DNA of 64,000 nt. Source: Pseudoxanthomonas gei. GTDB taxonomy: Bacteria > Pseudomonadota > Gammaproteobacteria > Xanthomonadales > Xanthomonadaceae. The stretch is from NCBI RefSeq assembly GCF_010119615.1, contig NZ_QOVG01000010.1:1-64000 (forward strand). The letters run 5' to 3'. Positions 41,704-55,620 of this stretch are shown piece after piece. Under the pieces are notes generated by a model. The model made no database searches. It was not told where the DNA came from and saw only the letters and a program-made list of their open reading frames with translations. Every line of letters starts with the position of its first letter. The stretch's first letter is position 1. A program made the translations under genes and the position numbers.

Positions 41704-42659
41704 GCGATGCCGTACCGGTTCCGGATGAAACACTTCCGGTAGACCGCGTTCCACAACCGCCCGTAAGCCCGGGGCATCATCGCGCAGGCATCGCGCTTGC
41801 CCTGTTCGGCGCGATCGCATTCTCGGGCAAGGCCATCATCGTCAAGCTCGGCTATCGCCATGGCGCCGATGCCATCACCCTGCTGGCGCTGCGCATGCTG
41901 GTCGCGTTGCCATTCTTTGCCCTGATGGCATGGTGGGCGCGGCGTGACGGCCTGCGCTTCCGCCTGCGCGGCAGCGACCGCTGGAAAGTCGTGGGCCTGG
42001 GTTTCAGTGGCTACTACCTGGCCAGCTTCCTTGATTTCGCCGGGCTCCAATACATCACCGCCACCCTCGAGCGGCTGATCCTCTACCTGACCCCGACGCT
42101 GGTACTGCTGATTGGCGTGGCCTTGTTCCGGCGCAAACCCGCGGTGCGGCAATTGCTGGCGCTTGCGATCAGCTACTGCGGCGTCGCATTGGCATTCGCC
42201 CATGACCTGCAGGTGGGCGGCGACGCCATCGCGCTTGGGGCCCTGCTGGTATTCCTGAGCGCCCTGAGCTACGCCAGTTACCTGGTTGGCAGCGGCGAGG
42301 TGGTGGCCCGCGTCGGGGCGGTGCGCCTTACGGCCTATGCCAGCGCGGTCGCGGCAGGATTCTGCCTGCTGCACTTCCTGCTGGCGCGGCCGTGGCATTC
42401 GCTGCTCGAGTTGCCGCCCGAGGTCTATGGCCTGTCCCTGCTCAATGGCACGCTGTGCACCGTGCTGCCGGTGCTCGCCACGATGATGGCGGTACAGCGC
42501 CTCGGCTCGGCCCTGGCTTCGCAGATCGGCATGGTCGGGCCGGTCTCGACCATCGTCATGAGCCTGCTGATCCTGGGGGAACCCATGGGCCCATGGCAGG
42601 TGGCGGGAACGGTGCTGGTCATGCTGGGTGTTTTCGTGGTGACGCGGCCGGCCCGGTAG
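41700..42659 (+). CDS. EamA/DMT family transporter
   Basis: A 319-aa protein with ten hydrophobic segments in two EamA repeats (about residues 30-160 and 175-310). The N-terminus of ~25 residues is Pro/Asp-rich and cytosolic. Helix 1 is IALALFGAIAFSGKAIIVKLGY. The ATG overlaps the amidohydrolase stop (ATGA), so export or import of a related compound is a fair guess. The C-terminal gap to the converging S9 peptidase is 21 bp. Confidence 0.9.
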   Translation: MSDAVPVPDETLPVDRVPQPPVSPGHHRAGIALALFGAIAFSGKAIIVKLGYRHGADAITLLALRMLVALPFFALMAWWARRDGLRFRLRGSDRWKVVGLGFSGYYLASFLDFAGLQYITATLERLILYLTPTLVLLIGVALFRRKPAVRQLLALAISYCGVALAFAHDLQVGGDAIALGALLVFLSALSYASYLVGSGEVVARVGAVRLTAYASAVAAGFCLLHFLLARPWHSLLELPPEVYGLSLLNGTLCTVLPVLATMMAVQRLGSALASQIGMVGPVSTIVMSLLILGEPMGPWQVAGTVLVMLGVFVVTRPAR

Positions 42660-42680
42660 CGCTGGTAGCGCTGCCGTGCA

Positions 42681-44627
42681 TCAAGGCGCGATGTGCGCGT
42701 CCAGGAAGGCTTCCAGAGTCCTGTAGAGCTGGGCCCGGTTGCCCGGATCGTAGAAGCCATGGCCTTCGCCTTTCACGACCAGCGTCTGTGCCGGCACGCC
42801 ATTCTTGTCCAGCGCCTTCTTCAGTGCATTGAACTGGTCCATCGGCACCCGGCGATCAAGCGTGCCCTGCACCAGCAGGACCGGGACCTTGATCTTGTCC
42901 ACGTTGCGAGCGGGTGAGTTGGCGGCCAGCTGCGCCGGATCGGTGCCAAGCACGCGATCAAGGTAGGTCCGCCCGGCCCTGGTGTCGTTGATGTCGCCTT
43001 CCTGGTGCATGACCTGCAGGTCATACACGCCCACGTAGCCGACGGCGCACTTGTACATGCCGGGGTGGCGGATCGGACCCATCATCGCCGCGTAGCCGCC
43101 GAAGCTGGCCCCATAGATACAGACGCGCGCAGGATCGGTCAGCTTGTTGTCCATGGCCCAGCGTACGCCGTCCGCGATGTCGTCCATCATCCTGCCGCCC
43201 CATTCGCGGTATCCGAGTCGCTCGAACTCATGGCCACGCCCGCCCGATCCACGGAAGTTCACCTGCAGCACGGCATAGCCCCGGCTGGCGAGGAACTGGG
43301 CGTCTGCGTCATAGCCCCAGGCGTCGTAAACGCCATGCGGGCCGCCGTGAGGAATCACGATGGTAGGCAGCGGCCCCGTCTTGCCGACGGGCGCGGTGTA
43401 GAAGCCGAATAGCTTGAGCCCGTCTGAGGACCGGAATTCGATCGGACGGGTCGGAGACATCGCTTCGGGCCTGATCCACGGCATCGATTCATTGATCAGT
43501 TGCAACCGGTTGCCCTCGCGGTGCAGCAGGTAGTACGCACCGGGATTGCGGTCCGACCACGCATGGAAGAGCAGCGTCTTGCCATCGCGACTGTGGTCCA
43601 GGATATCGACCATCTGCCCCGGGAACGCCTTCAACAGGCCAGCATGCAGCTTGACCCAGTCGGAACCCTGGTCCACGTAACGCACCGAAGGCTTGTCGGA
43701 GTCGAAGACCACGCCGAACGGGATGTCGTTGGGCCCGGCAGCGAGCAGGCGGCTGACTGCCACGTCTTCGCGGCCGATCAGCAAGGTGCGCGTGGCCTTG
43801 GAGAATGAAAGCCTGTAAAGCTGCGCAGGTTCCTGTCGATCCGATACCAGGGCATAGGCGGTGTCGTTGTCTCCGTCGAACCGAAGCGAGTCCATGGAAT
43901 AGCCCGCTAGGCTTGCCGGGACCGGTAGCCATGAATCGTCAGCCCCGGGCCGGTAATGCATTACCGGGGTGCCATCCTGCTCGGTGATCCGCAGGCGAGG
44001 GCGTCCGCCGCGGTCGAAATAAAACGAGGCAGGCCTGGCGGATCGTTCGATCTGCTTGCGATTGCCGGTCAGCGTGTCCACCTTGAACACGACAGTGGGT
44101 GATTCCTCGCCGCAGCTGCGCGGCCAGCAGGTGAATTCCACCAGCACCTTGCCGGGCTCGTCCTGCAATACCTTGGTCACGTGCGCGAAGCCCTGGTCCT
44201 TGCGCCTGCCCGTGCGGTTGCCGTCATCGGGCTGGTATCCGAACAGCGTGTCCTGGCCCTTGCCAGTGATGTCAGTGGACATCAATTCGCCGTAGCTGTA
44301 CGGCATGGCATGCAGCGGTTCCATCCTGGCCCGCGACACCACGATCTGCTCGTCATCGCTCCAGACCACGTCACTTACATGTTGCTGGCTGCCGAAGCGC
44401 AGGGTCTGGCTTTTGCCCGTCCCATCGATCGGGACGACGTGCAGCTGGGTCTCGGTGCCGTTCGCGGCAGGCATGGCAAGCGCCACGTACTTGCCCGAAG
44501 GAGACAGGGCCACGCCACTGACCTCGGCGTGCCTTGCAAAGTCCTCGGCGGTTGGAACCTGTGCCAGGCATGGGGCCGCGATCGTTGCGGCCACCAAGGC
44601 CATCCATGCGCCAAAACGGTTCTTCAT
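42681..44627 (-). CDS. exported S9 family prolyl oligopeptidase
   Basis: A 648-aa peptidase with a signal peptide (MKNRFGAWMALVAATIAAPC). An N-terminal beta-propeller region (about residues 25-380) precedes an alpha/beta-hydrolase domain (about 395-645). The nucleophile lies in YGASFGGYAAM, the Asp in QGTLDRRVP and the His in GEGHGFYD. Such S9 enzymes cleave short peptides, often after proline or as acyl-aminoacyl peptidases. GGGGAGGGG lies just upstream of ATG 44627. The 193-bp spacer to parE (44628-44820) holds no supportable gene. Confidence 0.93.
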   Translation of the reverse strand: MKNRFGAWMALVAATIAAPCLAQVPTAEDFARHAEVSGVALSPSGKYVALAMPAANGTETQLHVVPIDGTGKSQTLRFGSQQHVSDVVWSDDEQIVVSRARMEPLHAMPYSYGELMSTDITGKGQDTLFGYQPDDGNRTGRRKDQGFAHVTKVLQDEPGKVLVEFTCWPRSCGEESPTVVFKVDTLTGNRKQIERSARPASFYFDRGGRPRLRITEQDGTPVMHYRPGADDSWLPVPASLAGYSMDSLRFDGDNDTAYALVSDRQEPAQLYRLSFSKATRTLLIGREDVAVSRLLAAGPNDIPFGVVFDSDKPSVRYVDQGSDWVKLHAGLLKAFPGQMVDILDHSRDGKTLLFHAWSDRNPGAYYLLHREGNRLQLINESMPWIRPEAMSPTRPIEFRSSDGLKLFGFYTAPVGKTGPLPTIVIPHGGPHGVYDAWGYDADAQFLASRGYAVLQVNFRGSGGRGHEFERLGYREWGGRMMDDIADGVRWAMDNKLTDPARVCIYGASFGGYAAMMGPIRHPGMYKCAVGYVGVYDLQVMHQEGDINDTRAGRTYLDRVLGTDPAQLAANSPARNVDKIKVPVLLVQGTLDRRVPMDQFNALKKALDKNGVPAQTLVVKGEGHGFYDPGNRAQLYRTLEAFLDAHIAP

Positions 44628-44820
44628 CACCCCTCCCCGGGGACAGCCTGGCTCCAAGCCCCCCCGATGATGCACCGGAGATGGCGGCGGTGCCATGCGA
44701 AAGAGTCGCACCGCGCGGCGAAGCCGGGCAATCTCGCTACCCCGGCAGTGCCTGGCGATCGATGCGGCTGATGTTCCGTGCACGCGGCCTCACCGCGGCG
44801 AAGCTGGAGCGCAGGCCCGG

Positions 44821-46710
44821 TCAGACCTCCAGCGAAGCCAGGTCGCCCTTCTGCTCCAGCCACGCCTTGCGGTCGGGGGCGCGCTTCTTGGCCAGTAGCA
44901 TGTCCATCAGCGAACGCGTGCCCACATCGTCCTCGTTGGTCAGCTGCACCAGCCGACGCGTGTCCGGATGGATGGTGGATTCGCGCAGCTGCGAGGGATT
45001 CATTTCGCCCAGGCCCTTGAAGCGGGTGACATTGACCGTGCCCTTGAGCTTCTCGCGCTCGATCTTCTCCAGCAGCAGGCGTTTTTCTTCCTCATCCAGC
45101 GCGTAGAACACCTGCTTGCCCACGTCCACGCGGAACAAGGGCGGCATGGCCACGAAGATGTTGCCGGCTTCGACCAGCGCCGGGAAATGCTTCAGGAACA
45201 AAGCCGTCAACAGCGTGGCGATATGCAGGCCGTCCGAGTCCGCGTCGGCCAGGATCACCACCTTGCCGTAGCGCAGGCCGGTGATGTCGGGCCGGCCCGG
45301 GTCGCAGCCGATGGCCACGGCCAGGTCATGCACTTCATTGGAAGCCAGCACGCCGCCAGAAGCCACTTCCCAGGTGTTGAGGATCTTGCCGCGCAACGGC
45401 AGGATCGCCTGGAAATCCTTGTCGCGGGCCTGCTTGGCGCTGCCGCCCGCCGAGTCGCCTTCTACCAGGAACAGCTCGGTGCGCGACAGGTCCTGGGAAA
45501 TGCAGTCGGCCAGCTTGCCTGGCAGGGCAGGTCCCTGGGTCACCTTCTTGCGGACGATCTGCTTCTCGGTCTTCAGGCGTGCGCTGGCCCGCTCGATCGC
45601 CAGTTGCGCGATGCGCTCGCCAAAGTCGGTGTGCTGGTTCAACCACAGCGAAAATGCATCGTGCGCGGCGCCTTCGATGAAACCGGCGGCCTGGCGCGAG
45701 CTCAGGCGTTCCTTGGTCTGGCCGCTGAACTGCGGGTCCGTCATCTTCACCGACAGCACGAAGGCCACGCGATCCCATACGTCTTCCGGGGCCAGCTTCA
45801 CCCCGCGCGGCAGCAGGTTGCGGAAATCGCAGAACTCGCGCAGCGCGTCGGTCAGGCCACTGCGCAGGCCGTTGACGTGGGTGCCGTGCTGGGCGGTGGG
45901 AATGAGGTTGACGTAGCTTTCCTGCACCAGGTCGCCCTCGGGAATCCACGAGACGGCCCAGTCCACGATCTCGCTCTGCTTGGAGAGGCGGCCGACGAAG
46001 AGTTCGGGCGGCAGCAGCTCGCGTCCGGACAGTTCACCCAGCAGGTAGTCGCGCAGGCCGTCGGCGTAATGCCATTCGTCACGCTCGCCACTGGCTTCGT
46101 CGAACAGCTTCACGGTCAGGCCCGGGCAGAGCACGGCCTTGGCGCGCAGCAGGTGCTTCAGCGCGCGCAGGTTGTACTTGGCGGTGTCGAAATACTTCGG
46201 GTCCACCCAGAAACGCAGCCGCGTGCCGGTGTTCTTCTTGCCCACGTTGCCGACGATTTCCAGCTTCGAAGCGGCATCGCCGTTGCGGAACTCCATGCGG
46301 TATTCGTTGCCGTCGCGCTTGATGAAGAGCTCGACTTTCAGCGAAAGCGCATTGACCACGCTCACGCCCACCCCGTGCAGGCCGCCGCTGAAGGTGTAGT
46401 TGCGATTGTTGAACTTGCCGCCCGCATGCAGCCGGGTCAGGATCAGCTCGACCCCGGATATCTTTTCCTCGGGGTGGATATCGACCGGCATGCCACGGCC
46501 GTCGTCGCTGACCTGGCAACTGCCGTCCTTGAACAGGATGACCTCGATCTCGCTGGCATGGCCGGCCAGCGCCTCGTCCACGGCGTTGTCGATGACTTCC
46601 TGCGCCAGGTGGTTGGGGCGGGTGGTGTCGGTGTACATGCCCGGGCGGCGTTTGACCGGATCCAGGCCGGAAAGGACTTCGATGTCGGCGGCGTTGTAAC
46701 GGGTATTCAT
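44821..46710 (-). CDS. parE: DNA topoisomerase IV subunit B
   Basis: A 629-aa type IIA topoisomerase B subunit. The GHKL ATPase (residues ~1-220) has VIDNAVDEALAG, DDGRGMPVDIHPEEK and GGLHGVGVSVVNALS. The transducer follows, then the TOPRIM domain with EGDSAGG near 415-421 and DADSDG near 490-495. The length matches ParE rather than the longer GyrB. With ParC it decatenates daughter chromosomes. It is divergent from a small exported protein gene with 164 bp between. Confidence 0.95.
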   Translation of the reverse strand: MNTRYNAADIEVLSGLDPVKRRPGMYTDTTRPNHLAQEVIDNAVDEALAGHASEIEVILFKDGSCQVSDDGRGMPVDIHPEEKISGVELILTRLHAGGKFNNRNYTFSGGLHGVGVSVVNALSLKVELFIKRDGNEYRMEFRNGDAASKLEIVGNVGKKNTGTRLRFWVDPKYFDTAKYNLRALKHLLRAKAVLCPGLTVKLFDEASGERDEWHYADGLRDYLLGELSGRELLPPELFVGRLSKQSEIVDWAVSWIPEGDLVQESYVNLIPTAQHGTHVNGLRSGLTDALREFCDFRNLLPRGVKLAPEDVWDRVAFVLSVKMTDPQFSGQTKERLSSRQAAGFIEGAAHDAFSLWLNQHTDFGERIAQLAIERASARLKTEKQIVRKKVTQGPALPGKLADCISQDLSRTELFLVEGDSAGGSAKQARDKDFQAILPLRGKILNTWEVASGGVLASNEVHDLAVAIGCDPGRPDITGLRYGKVVILADADSDGLHIATLLTALFLKHFPALVEAGNIFVAMPPLFRVDVGKQVFYALDEEEKRLLLEKIEREKLKGTVNVTRFKGLGEMNPSQLRESTIHPDTRRLVQLTNEDDVGTRSLMDMLLAKKRAPDRKAWLEQKGDLASLEV

Positions 46711-46874
46711 GGGTAGGGACGCGATTTTTCAGTGGCCACTGCAGCTTCGAAGTGTGCGGCTTGGGGTTTTTTTTTGCACGTTCAGTGGAAGGTGGGCCGC
46801 AGTGCACTATGGTCGCGCTGCCTGCACGACCGCACGGAAGCCTTGCTGGCAGGCATGGCAAACCGGAGGAACCC

Positions 46875-47129
46875 ATGAACAAGCGCAACCTGATCATCCT
46901 GGCCGCCATTGCCGCAGCGCTTACCGCCACTGCGGCCTTTGCCCAGTCCAAGGCTGCCACTGCCCCCCAGACTACCCAGTCAACGGGTGATGAGCAGCAG
47001 TCCGACGCCGACCGCAAGGCCCAGCGACGCGCGCAGAACGAAGCGGCCGCCGCCGCCCGTGCCAAGGCCAAGGGCGAGAACGCCAAAAAGGCCGAGGCCG
47101 AGGAAGAAGAGGAAGAACGCAAGCCCTGA
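46875..47129 (+). CDS. small exported charged protein (84 aa)
   Basis: An 84-aa protein with a signal peptide (MNKRNLIILAAIAAALTATA..FAQ) followed by a mature part of about 60 residues that is Ala/Lys/Glu-rich and probably disordered or helical (..RAQNEAAAAARAKAKGENAKKAEAEEEEEERKP). ATG 46875 has GGAGG 5 nt upstream. I do not recognise a family. The spacer upstream holds a T9 run (46767-46775) in otherwise GC-rich DNA. A strong terminator follows at 47192. Confidence 0.75.
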   Translation: MNKRNLIILAAIAAALTATAAFAQSKAATAPQTTQSTGDEQQSDADRKAQRRAQNEAAAAARAKAKGENAKKAEAEEEEEERKP

Positions 47130-47153
47130 TGGGCTGCGCAGATAGCCTGCTGA

Positions 47154-48983
<1,830 letters not shown>

Positions 48984-49030
48984 CTTGCGAATGTGCGGAG
49001 GATTCCAGCCCCGGCCTGGACAATGAAAAG

Positions 49031-49057
49031 GCGTCGGGGCTGAAGCCCCTCCCACAG
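49031..49057. repeat. REP-like hairpin between pyrG and kdsA
   Basis: GCGTCGGGGCTGAAGCCCCT followed by CCCACAG contains stem GGGGCT/AGCCCC (49036-49041 with 49044-49049). The form GTCGGGGCTGAAGCCCCTCCCACA is a common Xanthomonadaceae repeat. It lies just before the kdsA start. Confidence 0.7.
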
Positions 49058-49070
49058 AAGGTTTGCATGC

Positions 49071-51207
<2,137 letters not shown>

Positions 51208-51210
51208 TCG

Positions 51211-51555
51211 ATGCGGCGGCTGGCATTGCCCTTGCTGTTGTTGGCGCTGCTGCTGGGATGGCTGCAATACAGGCTGTGGTTCGGCGATGGCAGCTGGGGC
51301 GAAGTGACCGGCCTGCAGAACCAGGTCGCGCACCAGGCGCGTGAAAACCATGGCCTGCAGGAACGCAACAACGCACTGGCCGCCGAGGTCGAAGACCTCA
51401 AGTCCGGCGAGGAAGCCGTGGAAGAACGCGCACGCAGCGAACTGGGCATGATCAAGCCGGGGGAGAAGTTCTACCGCGTTGTCGAATCCGGTGGCGCACC
51501 CGCGCCACTTCCGGAAGTACAGGCAGCGGATTCCGAAAACGAGCCACGGCCCTGA
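51211..51555 (+). CDS. ftsB: cell division protein FtsB
   Basis: A 114-aa single-pass protein. One N-terminal membrane helix (about residues 4-20) is followed by a coiled coil (about 30-75, [20 protein letters not shown]...) and the typical [18 protein letters not shown] segment. In the divisome it binds FtsL and FtsQ. A Pro/Ala-rich tail of about 20 residues is longer than in E. coli. Its stop overlaps ispD by 1 bp (TGATG). Confidence 0.93.
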   Translation: MRRLALPLLLLALLLGWLQYRLWFGDGSWGEVTGLQNQVAHQARENHGLQERNNALAAEVEDLKSGEEAVEERARSELGMIKPGEKFYRVVESGGAPAPLPEVQAADSENEPRP

Positions 51556-52250
51556 TGCGGGGCATCTGGGCGATCGTGCCCGCCGCCGGCCGCGGCACCC
51601 GTTTCGGCGGCGAACTGCCCAAGCAGTACCTGCAGGTAGCCGGACAGCCCCTGGTCGCCCACGCGCTGGCCGCGTTGCTGGCCCATCCAGCGGTGGACGG
51701 CGCGATGGTGGCTATTGCCGACAATGACGTGGACTGGCCGGGTTGGACGTCCTTTGCGGGGAAACCGGTGCTCACCTGCGCAGGGGGCGCGACGCGCGCG
51801 CAGTCGGTGCTGGCGGCGCTGCACGCATTGCCGGAGGAAGTGAGGGCCGATGATTTCGTGCTGGTGCACGATGCGGCGCGGCCCAACCTGGGCCAGGAAG
51901 ACCTGCAGCAGTTGCTCGAGCGCGGGCGCAACGATCCGGTGGGCGCGATTCTCGCCGCACCTGTCCGCGATACATTGAAGCGTGCCGGCGACGACGGTGG
52001 CATTGACGGCACCGAGCCGCGCCAGCGCCTGTGGCGTGCGTTGACGCCGCAGCTGTTCCGCCGCTTGCAGTTGTCGCGGGCGCTGGAAGAAGCCGGCCGT
52101 AGCGGCGTCGAAGCCACCGACGAGTCGATGGCGATGGAACTGCAGGGCCTGCGGCCGCTGCTGATCGAAGGCAGCGAGGAAAATTTCAAGGTCACCACGC
52201 CTGCGGACCTCGCACGCTTCGAGTTCATACTTTCGCAACATCGCGGCTGA
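51555..52250 (+). CDS. ispD: 2-C-methyl-D-erythritol 4-phosphate cytidylyltransferase
   Basis: A 231-aa MEP-pathway enzyme. [20 protein letters not shown] (residues ~7-26) is the CTP-binding loop; VHDAARPNL and ATDESMAME are further conserved parts. It makes CDP-ME from CTP and MEP. The length is normal. The gene directly overlaps ftsB and precedes ispF (49 bp between), the usual order in this clade. Confidence 0.95.
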   Translation: MRGIWAIVPAAGRGTRFGGELPKQYLQVAGQPLVAHALAALLAHPAVDGAMVAIADNDVDWPGWTSFAGKPVLTCAGGATRAQSVLAALHALPEEVRADDFVLVHDAARPNLGQEDLQQLLERGRNDPVGAILAAPVRDTLKRAGDDGGIDGTEPRQRLWRALTPQLFRRLQLSRALEEAGRSGVEATDESMAMELQGLRPLLIEGSEENFKVTTPADLARFEFILSQHRG

Positions 52251-52299
52251 TCCCCCCAAGACGGGCGGTTTTCGCGTGCTTCCCCATCCGGACCCATCC

Positions 52300-52791
52300 A
52301 TGAATGAACTTCCAAAGATCCGCATCGGCCAGGGCATCGACGTGCATGCCTTCGGTGCCGGCGACCACGTCATGCTGGGCGGCGTGCGCGTGCCACACCA
52401 CCAGGGCCTGGAAGCGCACAGCGATGGTGACGTCGTCATCCACGCCTTGTGCGATGCCATGCTGGGCGCGCTGGCGCTGGGTGACATAGGCATGCACTTT
52501 CCACCCAGCGATCCGCAGTGGAAGGGCGCGGACAGCCGGGCCTTCCTGCGCCATTGCAATGGACTGTTGCGCGCACGCGGCTGGCAGCTGGGCAATGCCG
52601 ACATCACAGTGATCTGCGAGCGGCCCAAGGTGGGACCACATGCCGAGGCGATGCGCGCCGTGCTTGCGGCGGAGCTGGATTGCGAGGTGGAGGCGCTGAG
52701 CATCAAGGCGACCACCAGCGAGAAACTCGGCTTCACGGGCCGGGGCGAAGGCATCGCCGCGCAGGCGGTCGTGCTGCTGGTCCAGCCATGA
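52300..52791 (+). CDS. ispF: 2-C-methyl-D-erythritol 2,4-cyclodiphosphate synthase
   Basis: A 163-aa IspF trimer subunit. GIDVHAF gives the metal Asp and His, [25 protein letters not shown] follows, and the C-terminus has [21 protein letters not shown]. It forms MEcPP from CDP-ME2P. ATG 52300 is preferred over an in-frame ATG eight codons upstream. ATGA overlap with truD. Confidence 0.95.
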   Translation: MNELPKIRIGQGIDVHAFGAGDHVMLGGVRVPHHQGLEAHSDGDVVIHALCDAMLGALALGDIGMHFPPSDPQWKGADSRAFLRHCNGLLRARGWQLGNADITVICERPKVGPHAEAMRAVLAAELDCEVEALSIKATTSEKLGFTGRGEGIAAQAVVLLVQP

Positions 52792-53816
52792 GCGCGAGGT
52801 TGCCGCGCGCCTTTGGCGAGCCCGTGCTGGCCGCCCGGATCCGCAGTGTTCCCGAGGACTTCCTGGTCGAGGAGATGCCCGCATTCGATCCGCATGGGGA
52901 AGGCGAGCACCTGCTGCTGACGGTTGAAAAGCGCGGACTCAATACCAGCGAAGCTGCCAGGCGGCTGGCTGCGTGGGCCGGCTTGCGGGACATGGCCATA
53001 GGCTATGCCGGCATGAAAGACCGGCATGCCGTCACCCGGCAGCGTTTCAGCGTGCACCTGCCCAAACGGGTCGCGCCCGATGTCGCGAGCTTGCAGGCCG
53101 ATGACTTCAAGGTGCTCGAAGCCGTCTGGCACAACCGCAAGCTGCCGCGCCGCGCCCTTGCCGGCAACCGCTTCGTGCTGACCCTGCGCGAGGTCGTCGG
53201 GGAGCGCGAGGCAATCGAAGCGCGGTTGGCGCAGATTGCGGCGCGGGGTCTCCCCAACTGGTTCGGCAGTCAACGTTTCGGCCGCGAGGCGGGCAACGTG
53301 GCCGCAGTGCTGGCGATGTTCGGTGGGCGTCGTGTACGCCGCGAGGAGCGTTCGATCCTGCTGTCCGCGGCGCGCTCGGAATTGTTCAACCGCGTGCTGG
53401 CTGCGCGCGTGGCTGGCAACAGCTGGGATACAGGCCTGGAGGGCGAAGTGTGGGTGCTTGCCGGCAGTCGCAGCGTGTTTGGCCCCGAGCCTTGGACCGA
53501 CGCCTTGGCCGAACGCCTCGCCCGCTTCGATATCCACCCCAGCGGCCCCTTGTGGGGAGCCGGCGAATTGCGCAGCACGGGCCCTTGCGCGGAAGTGGAA
53601 ACGTCGGCGTTGGCTGATGGCGATTCAAGCGCGCTACGGGAAGGGCTGGAGCAGGCCGGCATGAAGCAGGAACGCCGTGCGTTGCGGCTGGTGCCTGCGG
53701 CGCTGTCCTGGGAGTGGCAGGGCGATGGGTCCCTGGTCCTCTCTTTCAGCCTGCCGCCCGGCAGCTATGCCACCGCACTGCTGCAGGAACTGGGTGAAAC
53801 GACCGAACGTTCCTGA
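52788..53816 (+). CDS. truD: tRNA pseudouridine(13) synthase TruD
   Basis: A 342-aa TruD enzyme. The catalytic Asp is in [13 protein letters not shown] near residues 75-87. [10 protein letters not shown] and [14 protein letters not shown] are other signature parts. It isomerises U13 in tRNA-Glu. The length is typical. It starts in an ATGA overlap with ispF. A 132-bp spacer follows before a small lipoprotein gene; it contains no clear terminator. Confidence 0.95.
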   Translation: MSARLPRAFGEPVLAARIRSVPEDFLVEEMPAFDPHGEGEHLLLTVEKRGLNTSEAARRLAAWAGLRDMAIGYAGMKDRHAVTRQRFSVHLPKRVAPDVASLQADDFKVLEAVWHNRKLPRRALAGNRFVLTLREVVGEREAIEARLAQIAARGLPNWFGSQRFGREAGNVAAVLAMFGGRRVRREERSILLSAARSELFNRVLAARVAGNSWDTGLEGEVWVLAGSRSVFGPEPWTDALAERLARFDIHPSGPLWGAGELRSTGPCAEVETSALADGDSSALREGLEQAGMKQERRALRLVPAALSWEWQGDGSLVLSFSLPPGSYATALLQELGETTERS

Positions 53817-53948
53817 GCAGCCGCCGCTTGTCGGAAAACCCCGGCCGGTACTGGCATGCAATGTGGCCCGGCGTATAAGCAGAGGTGGACGCCCCGTTTG
53901 CATGCAGTGAGCGGGACGCCACCAACAGGCATCCAAGGGAGATTTGTC

Positions 53949-54185
53949 ATGAAAACGTGGCAGAGTTCATTGCTTCTATTCGCACCGTTGCTGCTCTTGT
54001 CCGGCTGTGCCAGCACCCAGGGCGCTGCCTATGGCGATGCGCCAAAGCCGCTGCACGAAACGTTGGTCCAGGACGATCAATACGTCGCCCTTGTCGAACA
54101 GATCGCAAAGCAGCGCGGCACTCGCGTGGTATGGGTCAACACCCCGCGCAAGCGCGTCCCGCAAGCGGTAGCCGACGCCCGTTAG
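53949..54185 (+). CDS. small lipoprotein (78 aa)
   Basis: A 78-aa lipoprotein with signal MKTWQSSLLLFAPLLLLSGC (lipobox LSGC). The mature part is about 58 residues, with YVALVEQIAKQRGTRVVWVNTPRKR near the C-terminus. I do not recognise a characterised family. GGGAGA lies upstream of the ATG. It converges on the Smr gene with 45 bp between. Confidence 0.75.
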   Translation: MKTWQSSLLLFAPLLLLSGCASTQGAAYGDAPKPLHETLVQDDQYVALVEQIAKQRGTRVVWVNTPRKRVPQAVADAR

Positions 54186-54230
54186 TGGTTCGCTAGTTGG
54201 TTGCCCAAGCCCTTGCTGGGGGAAGGGCGC

Positions 54231-54770
54231 TCAGCGACGCGCCAACAACACCAATACCGCGCCCGTGCCGCCTTGCGCGGCCGGGGCGGAGTGAAACGCG
54301 AGCACGTCGGCACGCTGCCGCAGCACGCGATCCACCAGGTTCTTCAACGGCGGCATGCTGCCGCCATCTCGCAGGCCCTTGCCGTGGATGATGCGCACGC
54401 ATCCGAATTCATGGTCGTGAGCCTCGGCGAGGAACTGCCGCAGCATCGATTCGGCCTGCAATATCGTCGCTCCATGCAGATCAAGTTCGTCCTGGGCCGA
54501 GAAGCGTCCGCGCTTCAGCCGCTGGAAGACCGCGGGCGGCACCAGCTCGCGTCGATAGCTGAGCGTGTCGCCCGCCGCCAGCACTGACAGATCGGCCAAG
54601 CCGCGCTGGAATTCACCCAGGGCTGCGCGTTCGTCGAGTTCGGCCATCCCCGCGCGCGGCCGTGGCTTGGGTCTGGCAGGGGGCAGCGCTGACTCGGGCA
54701 GGGGCTTGACCGGCCCTATTGCCTGGCGAAACAGCGCGGCATCGTCGTCTTCATCGGGCTTGCTTGGCAT
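54231..54770 (-). CDS. Smr domain protein
   Basis: A 179-aa protein with a variable Pro/Arg-rich N-terminal half and a C-terminal Smr domain (about residues 95-175) containing LDLHGATILQAE and VRIIHGKGLRDGG. The LDLHG and HGKG motifs mark Smr nucleases that act in ribosome rescue or DNA processing. The length is typical of small MutS-related proteins. It is divergent from surE with 70 bp between. Confidence 0.92.
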   Translation of the reverse strand: MPSKPDEDDDAALFRQAIGPVKPLPESALPPARPKPRPRAGMAELDERAALGEFQRGLADLSVLAAGDTLSYRRELVPPAVFQRLKRGRFSAQDELDLHGATILQAESMLRQFLAEAHDHEFGCVRIIHGKGLRDGGSMPPLKNLVDRVLRQRADVLAFHSAPAAQGGTGAVLVLLARR

Positions 54771-54840
54771 GCCTGCAGGGTAGCGGCATCAGGGCGCTGC
54801 GCAAGACGTGCGGTATCATGGGCTGCAACTGAGGAACCCC

Positions 54841-55620
54841 ATGCGCGTACTTGTTAGCAACGACGACGGCGTCGACGCCCCCGGCATCCGCATGCTTGCG
54901 GAAGGCCTGCGCGGCGCCGGACATGAAGTGTTGGTAGTGGCCCCTGATCGTGATCGTTCGGGCGCGAGCAATTCCCTCACCCTGGACCTGCCGATCCGCA
55001 TCAAGAAGCTCGACGAGCAGACCTGGCGTGTCGCCGGCACGCCCACCGACTGCGTGCACCTGGCGTTGACCGGGATGCTGGAAGTCGAACCGGACATCGT
55101 TGTGTCGGGGATCAACAATTCCGCCAACCTCGGTGATGACGTGATCTATTCGGGCACGGTATCGGCGGCGATGGAAGGCCGTTTCCTGGGCCTGCCGGCG
55201 GTCGCGGTTTCGCTGGTGACTGCCGACCACAAGGCGAAGCATTTCGCTACCGCGGCACGCGCGGCGGTTGAAATCGTCGCGCGGCTGAGGTCGGATCCGC
55301 TTCCGGCCGACACCATCCTCAATGTCAACGTGCCCGACCTTCCGTGGGATGCGGTCGCCGGCTTCGAAGTCACCCGCCTGGGCAATCGCCATCGTTCCGA
55401 GGCCTGCCTGCCGCAGCCCGACCCGCGCGGGGGCACGGTGTACTGGATCGGCCCGGCCGGACAGGAACAGGACGCCGGACCGGGCACCGATTTCCACGCG
55501 GTGCGTACCGGCTTCATTTCCATCACCCCGATCCATGTCGACCTGACGCGCTACCAGGCGCTGGAAAAGGTGGCCAGCTGGGTGGGCGGCCTCAGTGCCT
55601 CGCTGGAGGCGTCGGCATGA
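54841..55620 (+). CDS. surE: 5'/3'-nucleotidase SurE
   Basis: A 259-aa Sur[16 protein letters not shown] near residues 2-16 gives the metal Asp pair, DRSGASNS and [20 protein letters not shown] follow. It hydrolyses nucleoside monophosphates and short polyphosphates and is linked to stationary-phase survival. ATG 54841 follows GAGGAACCCC. The stop overlaps pcm (ATGA). Confidence 0.95.
   Translation: MRVLVSNDDGVDAPGIRMLAEGLRGAGHEVLVVAPDRDRSGASNSLTLDLPIRIKKLDEQTWRVAGTPTDCVHLALTGMLEVEPDIVVSGINNSANLGDDVIYSGTVSAAMEGRFLGLPAVAVSLVTADHKAKHFATAARAAVEIVARLRSDPLPADTILNVNVPDLPWDAVAGFEVTRLGNRHRSEACLPQPDPRGGTVYWIGPAGQEQDAGPGTDFHAVRTGFISITPIHVDLTRYQALEKVASWVGGLSASLEASA

Noticed and set aside
53817..53948. 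tRNA or small RNA after truD
   Set aside because: Short symmetric parts exist, but no cloverleaf, T-loop or terminator is visible.
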